A stretch of DNA of 64,000 nucleotides from Pseudomonas viridiflava. GTDB taxonomy: Bacteria; Pseudomonadota; Gammaproteobacteria; Pseudomonadales; Pseudomonadaceae. The DNA is taken from contig NZ_UTHA01000227.1 in NCBI RefSeq assembly GCF_900582195.1, positions 62,001 through 126,000 on the forward strand, given 5' to 3'. Each line of letters starts with the position of its first letter. Positions within the stretch are counted from its first letter, which is position 1. The position numbers and the translations under genes are program-made. This document shows positions 8,087 through 14,948 of this stretch, piece by piece. The notes under the pieces were generated by a model. It made no database searches. It saw nothing but the letters and a program-made list of their open reading frames with translations, and was not told the origin of the DNA.

Positions 8087-9205
8087 TCAAGGCGAAAGTA
8101 GGTAGCCGCTGCGATAGGCTTCAGCGCCCGCGACGTGGGCGATGACCATGCCGGCAGTGGCCATGCGGCGCAGCGAACGGGCGTACATCACGCCGGCGCT
8201 GGTGCAATGAATGGGGGTGACCCGGTCGTGGATCGGGTCGATGATTTCAGCGATCTGCTGCCCGGCTTCAAGGTATTGCCCCGCCGTGGCGGTGTACACC
8301 AGCAGGCCGCCGACCGGGGTGGTCACCGGTTCCACGCCGGCCAGCGGCGTGGCGGGGAACGGCAGCGGCGGTTGCGGTTTGGTCTCGCCAACAATCGCAT
8401 CGGACTGGATCAGATAGTCGATCAGCGCCTGGCAGTCGCGACTGGCCAGCGGATGGGTGACATCACCCTGGCCACGCAACTCGACGGTCACCGAGAAGCT
8501 GCCGAGCGGAATCTCGAAGTGTTCGCCGAAGCGTTCCTTCAATTGCCACCACAACAGCGTGAAGCATTCGTCGAACGACTGACCGCCGGAGTCGGTGGCC
8601 AGCAGGCTCGCCTGAGCTTCGATGTAGCGCGCCAGCGGTTCGACCTGCGGCCACGCTTCGGGGGTGGTGTAGAGGTGCACCACCGATTCGAAATCGCAGT
8701 GCAAGTCCAGCACCATATCCGCATCGCAGGCCAGCCGTTGCAGGGTCAGGCGCTGGGATTGCAGTTGCGTGCTGGCGGTCTGGCGGGCGAGGGCATTGCG
8801 CAGATGCGTGCGGATCAGTTCGAGGTTGTGCTGCGGGTCGTCGTTCAGCTTGCCTTCGATGGAATTGCCGATTTCTTCGCTGAGGTCGACGAACCAGCGG
8901 TTGAAGTTCTGCCCGCTCTCCAGCTCGTAACGGCCCAGCGGCACGTCCATCAGCACTTGTTCGAGGCCGACCGGGTTGGCTACCGGCACCAGCACGATTT
9001 CGCTGCGCAGGCGCCCGGCGGCTTCCAGCTCGGCCAGACGCTGTTTGAGATGCCAGGCGACGAGCATGCCCGGCAATTCGTCGGCATGCAGCGAAGACTG
9101 AATGTAAACCTTGCCTTTGGCCTGTTCCGGGCCGAAGTGGAAGCTGTGGATCTGTCGTGCGGTCCCCGGCAGCGGGGCCAGCAGGTCATGGATCAGGTGG
9201 CGCAT
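8087..9205 (-). CDS. aotO: Succinylglutamate desuccinylase/aspartoacylase-family protein AotO
   Basis: 372-residue zinc-dependent hydrolase-like protein encoded within the amino acid ABC operon, as in P. aeruginosa aot. The zinc motif LHADELPG (H40, E43) and a downstream DLHCDFES histidine are present, so a catalytic metal site looks intact. The substrate is unknown, and AotO is not required for arginine uptake in P. aeruginosa. The start is taken at ATG 9205 (MRHLIHDLLAPLPG). The frame stays open upstream to 9286, but that overlaps the end of aotM and has no homologous look. It starts 13 bases inside the gap after aotM and ends 13 bp before aotP. Confidence 0.85.
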   Translation of the reverse strand: MRHLIHDLLAPLPGTARQIHSFHFGPEQAKGKVYIQSSLHADELPGMLVAWHLKQRLAELEAAGRLRSEIVLVPVANPVGLEQVLMDVPLGRYELESGQNFNRWFVDLSEEIGNSIEGKLNDDPQHNLELIRTHLRNALARQTASTQLQSQRLTLQRLACDADMVLDLHCDFESVVHLYTTPEAWPQVEPLARYIEAQASLLATDSGGQSFDECFTLLWWQLKERFGEHFEIPLGSFSVTVELRGQGDVTHPLASRDCQALIDYLIQSDAIVGETKPQPPLPFPATPLAGVEPVTTPVGGLLVYTATAGQYLEAGQQIAEIIDPIHDRVTPIHCTSAGVMYARSLRRMATAGMVIAHVAGAEAYRSGYLLSP

Positions 9206-9218
9206 TTGCAGGGTTGTC

Positions 9219-9929
9219 CTAGTGAGTCGGGCCGAGGAAGGCCAGCCATCGGCGTTCGGCAAGGCGGAACAGGCCGACCAGCGCAAAGGTAATGGTCAGG
9301 TAGATCAGCGCGGCGATGCCGAACGACTGAAAGGTCAGGAAGGTCGCCGAGTTGGCGTCCCGCGCAACTTTCAGGATGTCGGGGATGGTCGCGGTGAAGG
9401 CCACCGTGGTCGAGTGCAGCATCAGGATCACTTCGTTGCTGTAGTAAGGCAACGAACGGCGTAAGGCCGAGGGCATGATCACGTAGGCATACAGCTTCCA
9501 GCCGGTCAGACCATAGGCCTTGGCCGCTTCGACTTCGCCGTGGTTCATGCTGCGGATCGCCCCGGCGAAAATCTCCGTGGTGTAGGCGCAGGTATTCAGG
9601 GCGAAGGCGAGGATCGTGCAGTTCATCGCATCACGAAAGAAACTGTCGAGCAGCGGCTGCGCCCGCACGGCGGCCAGACTGTAGATCCCGGTGTAGCAGA
9701 TCAGCAACTGGATATACAGCGGCGTGCCACGGAACAGGTAGGTGTAAAACTGCACCGGCCAGCGAATGTAGAAGTGCGGCGAAACCCGTGCAATCGACAG
9801 CGGAATCGACACCAGGAACCCGATGAAGATCGAGGCGCTGAGCAGCCACAGCGTCATCGCCAGCCCGGTAATGTTCTGGCCGTCGGTATAAAGGAAGGCG
9901 CGCCAGTATTCCTGCAAGAGTTCGATCAT
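9219..9929 (-). CDS. aotM: Amino acid ABC transporter permease AotM
   Basis: 236-residue inner-membrane permease of the HisM/AotM type. Five hydrophobic segments are readable, and the EAA-loop motif that contacts the ATPase is seen as GEVEAAKAYGLTGWKLYAYV near residue 130. The start overlaps the aotQ stop by 4 bases, showing translational coupling in a heterodimeric permease pair. Full length for the family. Confidence 0.92.
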   Translation of the reverse strand: MIELLQEYWRAFLYTDGQNITGLAMTLWLLSASIFIGFLVSIPLSIARVSPHFYIRWPVQFYTYLFRGTPLYIQLLICYTGIYSLAAVRAQPLLDSFFRDAMNCTILAFALNTCAYTTEIFAGAIRSMNHGEVEAAKAYGLTGWKLYAYVIMPSALRRSLPYYSNEVILMLHSTTVAFTATIPDILKVARDANSATFLTFQSFGIAALIYLTITFALVGLFRLAERRWLAFLGPTH

Positions 9930-10654
9930 CGTACGGCCTCCCGGGCACCGGCGGCGTAGCGACGTTCAAGCCAACGCAGAATGAAGTTGGAAGCACTGGT
10001 GATCAGCAGATAGATCAACGCGGCGAGCACCAGGAAGTAGAACAGTTGATAAGTGCTTTTACCGGCGTCCTGCGCGGCTTTGACCAGATCGGCCAGACCA
10101 ATGATCGACACCAGCGCGGTGGCCTTGAGCATCACCATCCAGTTGTTGCCGATGCCGGGCAGGGCGAAACGCATCATTTGCGGGAACACCACAAAGCGAA
10201 AGCGCTGGCCGCGTTTGAGGCCATACGCGGTGGCGGCTTCAACCTGACCGCGCGGCACCGCGAGGATCGCCCCACGGAAGGTTTCGGTGAAATACGCGCC
10301 ATAAATGAAGCCCAGGGTCAGCACCCCGGCGCTGAACGGGTCGATTTCGATGTATTCCCATTCCAGGTAATCGGTCAGGGACGTCAGCCAGGTTTGCAGG
10401 CTGTAGAAGATCAGCAGCATCAGCACCAGATCCGGCACCCCGCGAATCAGCGTGGTGTAGAGCTGGGCGGGCAGGCGCACCAGTTTGACTTTTGACAGTT
10501 TGGCACTGGCGCCGAGCAGGCCGAGCAACACGGCCACCAGCAGCGACAACGCCGATAATTTGATGGTCATCCAGGTGCCTTGCAACAGCAAAGGGCCAAA
10601 ACCCTTGAGGCTGAAGGCAGCGAGCCCCAGATTTTGTAAGAGGTTTTCGAACAT
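9926..10654 (-). CDS. aotQ: Amino acid ABC transporter permease AotQ
   Basis: 242-residue permease, partner of AotM. It opens with a hydrophobic helix after MFENLLQNLG, and its EAA loop reads GQVEAATAYGLKRGQRFRFV. The family residues RGVPDLVLMLLIFY lie in the second membrane region. It lies 56 bp after aotJ, separated from it by a hairpin that may lower permease expression relative to the binding protein. Confidence 0.92.
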   Translation of the reverse strand: MFENLLQNLGLAAFSLKGFGPLLLQGTWMTIKLSALSLLVAVLLGLLGASAKLSKVKLVRLPAQLYTTLIRGVPDLVLMLLIFYSLQTWLTSLTDYLEWEYIEIDPFSAGVLTLGFIYGAYFTETFRGAILAVPRGQVEAATAYGLKRGQRFRFVVFPQMMRFALPGIGNNWMVMLKATALVSIIGLADLVKAAQDAGKSTYQLFYFLVLAALIYLLITSASNFILRWLERRYAAGAREAVR

Positions 10655-10681
10655 AAATCAGCAACCTGAGCGGATGGAAAA

Positions 10682-10704
10682 GGCGCCCATCGAGGATGGG
10701 CGCC
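10682..10704 (-). terminator. Intercistronic hairpin after aotJ
   Basis: GGCGCCCATC and GATGGGCGCC arms with a tiny loop are followed on the minus strand by CTTTT. It sits between the binding-protein and permease genes, where such stems usually cause partial termination or protect the upstream mRNA. Confidence 0.6.
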
Positions 10705-10710
10705 GGGGCA

Positions 10711-11493
10711 TTATTTGCCGCTGTACAGATTCAGATCGCCAAAGTGTTTCTTTTGAATCTCGGCGTATTTGCCGTCATCGTGTAACGCTTTGATACCTTT
10801 ATCTAAAAGTGCTTTCAGCTCAGTGTTACCTTTCTTAATACCGACAGCGGTTTTGGCTGGCAGCAATTCGCTGTCGACTGGCTTGCTGACGTCATAGTCG
10901 GCGCCCTGTGGCGACTTCAAAAAGCCCAGTTCCGCTTGCAGCATGTCCTGGATACCGGCGTCGAGACGGCCGGAGGTCAGGTCGGCATACACCTGATCCT
11001 GGTTCTGATAGGCCTGGGTTTTCACGCCGGCCTTGTCCAGTACGGCTTTGGCGTAGGCTTCTTGAATCGTGCCCTGCTCGTAGCCGACGGTTTTGCCCTT
11101 GAGGGACGCGACGTCTGCGGTGATGCCGGAACCTTTCTTGAACACATAAGCGGTCGGGCCGGAAAACAGTTCGCTAGAGAAATCGATGACTTTTTCGCGG
11201 GCCGGGGTTACGGTCATCGACGAGATCACACCGTCGAATTTGTTGGCCTTGAGGCCCGGAATCATGCCGTCGAAGTCACTTTCGACCCACTTGCACTTGA
11301 CCTTCAGTTCGGCGCAGATCGCGTTGCCCAGGTCGATGTCGAAGCCCACCAGGCTGCCGTCGGCCGCTTTCGACTCGAACGGTGCGTACGAAGGGTCAAC
11401 GCCAAAGCGCAGCTCTTTGTATTCCTTGGCCAGCGCGGAGCCAGCGGCCATGCACAACGCCAGTGCAGAAAGGGTCAGCAATGCTTTTTTCAT
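10711..11493 (-). CDS. aotJ: Periplasmic arginine/ornithine (or histidine) binding protein AotJ
   Basis: 260-residue solute-binding protein of family 3. Signal peptide MKKALLTLSALALCMAAGSALA, then the mature protein KEYKELRFGVDPSYAPFESK. Ligand-site landmarks of the LAO/HisJ group are visible: GFDIDLGNAICAEL, DFDGMIPGLKANKFDGVISSM and TPAREKVIDFS. It is the first gene of the aotJQMOP operon. A candidate sigma-54 promoter lies about 80 bp upstream, which would fit nitrogen control of amino acid uptake. Confidence 0.93.
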   Translation of the reverse strand: MKKALLTLSALALCMAAGSALAKEYKELRFGVDPSYAPFESKAADGSLVGFDIDLGNAICAELKVKCKWVESDFDGMIPGLKANKFDGVISSMTVTPAREKVIDFSSELFSGPTAYVFKKGSGITADVASLKGKTVGYEQGTIQEAYAKAVLDKAGVKTQAYQNQDQVYADLTSGRLDAGIQDMLQAELGFLKSPQGADYDVSKPVDSELLPAKTAVGIKKGNTELKALLDKGIKALHDDGKYAEIQKKHFGDLNLYSGK

Positions 11494-11572
11494 TATTCAA
11501 TCCCTAAGAACCAATATGAGCGCTTGTGGCGCAGAATTATTGTTACTGGAACGCGTACGACCTATAGAAAGT

Positions 11573-11588
11573 AGCAATTTCCGAACCA
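11573..11588 (-). promoter_or_regulatory. Candidate sigma-54 (-24/-12) promoter for aotJQMOP
   Basis: On the minus strand the sequence reads TGGTTCGGAAATTGCT, which keeps the required GG-N10-GC spacing and matches TGGCACG-N4-TTGC except at two positions. The predicted transcript would start near 11562, leaving a leader of about 70 nt. No enhancer-binding site was identified. Confidence 0.45.
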
Positions 11589-11690
11589 GAGTCCCGAACA
11601 AGTGTTTTAAAAGGTTGGCGCAGCGATTGGATGAGCGAGTCAGTGCCCGCAAACGGGCACTGAAAATAGCTTGCACTGATTTAGGGCTGA

Positions 11691-11798
11691 TCGTTCCCAC
11701 GCTCTGCGTGGGAATGCAGCCCGGGACGCTCCGCGTCCCATCCAGAGCCGAACGCGGAGCGTCCGTTGAGGCATTCCCACGCGGAGCGTAGGAACGAT
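11691..11798. repeat. GTTCCCACGC-type intergenic repeat, copy 1
   Basis: CGTTCCCACGCTCTGCGTGGGAA opens a unit made of several nested hairpins (GGGACGCTCCGCGTCCC, then CGCGGAGCG) and closes with the inverse ATTCCCACGCGGAGCG. The same architecture recurs at 23049-23147. It marks the second junction of the transport operon with the repair genes. Confidence 0.85.
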
Positions 11799-11816
11799 CT
11801 TCGCGTCATGTTGAAC

Positions 11817-13505
11817 TCAGGCGAGAAGATCCTGCAGGGTGGCAAGGCTATCCGCCTCATCCACAGTTTTGTCCTGACGCCAGCGCAGCATCCGGGGAAA
11901 ACGCACCGCGATCCCGCTCTTGTGCCGTCGCGAGAGGGCGATGCCTTCGAAGCCCAGTTCAAACACCAGACTCGGCTTCACACTGCTCACCGGGCCGAAT
12001 TTTTCCACGGTGGTCTTGCGCACAATGCTGTCGACCTGGCGCATCTCTTCATCGGTCAGTCCCGAATAGGCTTTGGCAAACGGCACCAGCGCGCGCTGAC
12101 TCGATTCCGGCGGGCCGTCCCACACGGCAAAGGTGTAATCGCTGTACAGACTGGCCCGGCGACCATGACCGCGCTGCGCGTAAATCAGCACCGCATCGAC
12201 GCTGAACGGATCAACCTTCCATTTCCACCACACGCCCATGTCCTTGGTGCGGCCTACGCCGTACAGCGAATCCCGCGCCTTGAGCATCATGCCTTCAACC
12301 CCCAGCCGCCGTGAGGACTCGCGCTGGCGGGCGAGGTCGAACCAGTCGCTGCCGGTCAACACCGGCGAGGGCAGCAGCACCGGACTGTTGCAACGGGCGA
12401 TGACTTCTTCCATTTGCGCGCGGCGCTTGACCTGCGGCTGGTTGCGCCAGTCTTCGCCCTGCCATTCGAGCAAGTCGTAGGCGAGCACCACCACCGGCAC
12501 GTCTTCGAGGATTTTCTTGTCGAGGGTCTTACGGCCGATGCGTTGTTGCAGCAAGGCGAAGGGTTGCACCGCCGGTGGTTCGGTCGATTGCGGATCAAAG
12601 GCGTCCTGGGTGCTCGGATGCGTGCTTTTCCACACGACGATTTCGCCGTCGATCACCGTGCCATCGGGCAAGCCGTGCACCAATACATCCAGTTCCGGGA
12701 AGCGCTCGGTGACCAGTTCCTCGCCCCGCGACCAAATCCACAGCCGCCCCTCACGCTTGACCACTTGTGCGCGGATGCCATCCCATTTCCATTCAATCTG
12801 CCAATCGCTGGCCGGGCCGATCAGCGCCTCAAATTCTTCCACCGGTTGCGACAAGGCGTGGGCGAGGAAAAACGGGTAGGGCTGGCCGCCGCGCTGGGCA
12901 TGTTCATCGCTGGACTCAGGGGCGATCAGTTTCAGGTAACTGGCCGCACTCGGCCGGTTCGACAGATCGGTGTAACCGACCAAGCGCTGCGCCACGCGTT
13001 TGCTGTCCAGCCCGGCCATCGACGCCAAGGCCCGGGTGACCAGCAGTTTCGATACGCCGACGCGGAAACTGCCGGTGATCAGTTTGATGCACAGCATCAG
13101 GCTCGATCGATCCAGTTGCGCCCACAGGGCCGGCAGTTGGTGGCTCAGGTATTCCGGAGTTTCACCGCGCAGCGGCAGCAGTTTGTCTTCGATCCATTCG
13201 GCAAGGCCAGCCTCGGAGCTGTGCGGGTTTTCCGCGAGCACCAGGGAAATGGTTTCCGCGAGGTCGCCGACCGCTTGATAGCTCTCCTCAAACAGCCACG
13301 GCTCGAGGCCGGAGACTGCGACGGCGAGTTCGCGCAGAATTCGGACCGGCACCAGTTGTCGGGGGCGGCCACCGGAGAGGAAGTACACCGCCCACGCGGC
13401 GTCGTGCGGTTCGGCTTGGGCGAAGTAAGCCTGCATCGCCGCCAGTTTGGCGTTGCTTGACGTGGTCGCGTCGAGTTCGGCGTACAACTCGGCGAATGCT
13501 TTCAT
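11817..13505 (-). CDS. Ligase-associated ATP-dependent DNA ligase
   Basis: 562-residue ATP-dependent DNA ligase that would seal nicks in a repair pathway distinct from NAD-dependent LigA. The N-terminal helical DNA-binding domain covers about residues 1-200. The adenylation motif EWKWDGIRAQ has the lysine nucleophile at about K240. Further motifs are RGEELV (III-like), DGEIVVWK (IIIa), EGMMLKARDS (IV) and WWKWKVDP (V). The OB-fold follows, with a basic C-terminal part before LLA. Its start overlaps the exonuclease stop by 4 bases. Together with the DEXH helicase and PdeM it makes the ligase-associated repair set, here split by the aot operon. Confidence 0.93.
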   Translation of the reverse strand: MKAFAELYAELDATTSSNAKLAAMQAYFAQAEPHDAAWAVYFLSGGRPRQLVPVRILRELAVAVSGLEPWLFEESYQAVGDLAETISLVLAENPHSSEAGLAEWIEDKLLPLRGETPEYLSHQLPALWAQLDRSSLMLCIKLITGSFRVGVSKLLVTRALASMAGLDSKRVAQRLVGYTDLSNRPSAASYLKLIAPESSDEHAQRGGQPYPFFLAHALSQPVEEFEALIGPASDWQIEWKWDGIRAQVVKREGRLWIWSRGEELVTERFPELDVLVHGLPDGTVIDGEIVVWKSTHPSTQDAFDPQSTEPPAVQPFALLQQRIGRKTLDKKILEDVPVVVLAYDLLEWQGEDWRNQPQVKRRAQMEEVIARCNSPVLLPSPVLTGSDWFDLARQRESSRRLGVEGMMLKARDSLYGVGRTKDMGVWWKWKVDPFSVDAVLIYAQRGHGRRASLYSDYTFAVWDGPPESSQRALVPFAKAYSGLTDEEMRQVDSIVRKTTVEKFGPVSSVKPSLVFELGFEGIALSRRHKSGIAVRFPRMLRWRQDKTVDEADSLATLQDLLA

Positions 13506-14536
13506 GCTGGCATCTCGGCGATGGTCGGTTCGGTGGCGATGTTTTCTTCTTCGTCATCGCCGTATTCGGTGTTGAAACCCTGGGCATCCAGACCCTTTTC
13601 GCGCAGATGCCGCACGAGCACACCGATCGAACCGTGGGTGACCATCACCCGCTCTGCGCCGGTTTGCTCAATGGCCCAGAGCAGGCCGGGCCAGTCGGCG
13701 TGATCGGAGAGCACGAAACCGCGATCGACACCGCGCCGCCGCCGGGTGCCTCGCAAACGCATCCAGCCGCTGGCGAAGGCGTCGCTGAACTCGCCAAAGC
13801 GGCGCATCCAGGTGCTGCCCCCGGCTGACGGCGGGGCGATGACCAAAGCCTGGCGCATGATCGGGTCGCTTTTTTTCACGTCGCCGGCGTAGATCGTCGG
13901 CGGCAGGTACACGCCGGCCTCGCGATAGACCCTGTTCAGCGGCTCGACTGCGCCGTGGCTGAGAATCGGGCCAAGACTTGCGTCGATGCCGTGGAGAATC
14001 CGCTGGGCTTTGCCGAACGAGTAACAGAACAACACGCTGGCCTTGCCGGCCGCGATGTTCGCTGCCCACCATTGATTGATCTCGCTGAACACCTGCGCCT
14101 GCGGCTGCCAGCGGTAGATCGGCAGGCCGAAGGTCGATTCGGTGATAAAGGTGTGGCAGCGCACCGGTTCGAACGGGGCGCAGGTGCCGTCGGGTTCGAT
14201 CTTGTAGTCACCGGAAGCGACCCAGACTTCGCCGCCGTATTCCAGACGTACCTGCGCCGAGCCGAGCACGTGACCGGCCGGATGAAAACTCAAGGTCACG
14301 CCGTGGTGCGTCAGACGCTGGCCGTAGGCGAGGGTTTGCAGGTTGATGTCCTGGCCCAGTCGCGCGCGCAAAATCCCTTCGCTGGCGCTGCTGGCGAGGT
14401 AATGCCGGTTGCCGGTGCGGGCGTGATCGCCGTGGGCATGGGTGATGACCGAGCGCTCGACGGGGCGCCACGGGTCAATGTAGAAATCTCCCGCAGGGCA
14501 GTACAAACCCTCGGGGCGGGCGATAACAAGGTCCAT
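13502..14536 (-). CDS. Ligase-associated MBL-fold DNA exonuclease
   Basis: 344-residue metallo-beta-lactamase/beta-CASP-type nuclease found with repair ligases. The metal motif THAHGDHA (residues 32-39) is intact. HPAGHVLGSAQV, VASGDYK and the late SDHADWPGLL provide further metal ligands of the fold. It is the first gene of the coupled exonuclease-ligase pair, with a 4-base overlap. Role: processing of DNA ends before ligation (family inference). The upstream gap is filled by direct repeats, so its promoter probably lies between 14537 and 14610. Confidence 0.9.
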   Translation of the reverse strand: MDLVIARPEGLYCPAGDFYIDPWRPVERSVITHAHGDHARTGNRHYLASSASEGILRARLGQDINLQTLAYGQRLTHHGVTLSFHPAGHVLGSAQVRLEYGGEVWVASGDYKIEPDGTCAPFEPVRCHTFITESTFGLPIYRWQPQAQVFSEINQWWAANIAAGKASVLFCYSFGKAQRILHGIDASLGPILSHGAVEPLNRVYREAGVYLPPTIYAGDVKKSDPIMRQALVIAPPSAGGSTWMRRFGEFSDAFASGWMRLRGTRRRRGVDRGFVLSDHADWPGLLWAIEQTGAERVMVTHGSIGVLVRHLREKGLDAQGFNTEYGDDEEENIATEPTIAEMPA

Positions 14537-14948
14537 GCCGTTACCAGAAATGGGGGGCTTGTTAGCTATGAGGCTGGCGCGTGTCCGGAAGTTCTATCGA
14601 CTTTGAAGGGCGACCCTCACCCCAGCCCTCTCCCAGAGGGAGAGGGGGTTGACTGAGGTGTCTGGGAGGGCTACGCCGACCTGAAAAACCGAGGCAAATA
14701 CAGATTCTGAACCAGATCAAAAGCCCCTCACCCCAGCTCTCTCCCAGAGGGAGAGGGGGCCGACCGAGGTGTCTGGCGCGCTACATCGACCTGAAAAACC
14801 GGGTCGATTATGGATTCGGCAAGGCACGAACCGAGTTGATTCTGGATTCGGCGCCGCACGTTCAGGTCGGCGAGAAACTTCAGCCACCCCCAATCAGTCC
14901 CCTCTCCCTTTGGGAGAGGGTTAGGGTGAGGGGCTTTTGACCTTTGCC
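14537..14948. repeat. CCCTCACCCC-type repeat region (two direct units plus an inverted half)
   Basis: From 14614 a unit of about 110 bp begins CCCTCACCCCAGCCCTCTCC, carries the stem CCCTCTCCC/GGGAGAGGG, and ends ACCTGAAAAACCGAGGC. A second, diverged unit starts near 14725 (ending ACCTGAAAAACCGGGTC). The block closes at 14899-14935 with the inverse arm, reading CCCCTCTCCC...GGGTGAGGGG. No gene is seen. A further copy starts near 63870 at the window end. Confidence 0.85.

Larger units (their letters stand above)
11494..11816. other. Gap between ligase gene and aotJ: promoter region plus a structured repeat
   Basis: No gene is seen. The left part is the aotJ 5' region with a sigma-54-like element (11573-11588). 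A hairpin CAGTGCCCG-CAAA-CGGGCACTG follows at 11641-11662. A GTTCCCACGC-type repeat fills 11691-11798, next to the end of the ligase gene. Confidence 0.7.
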
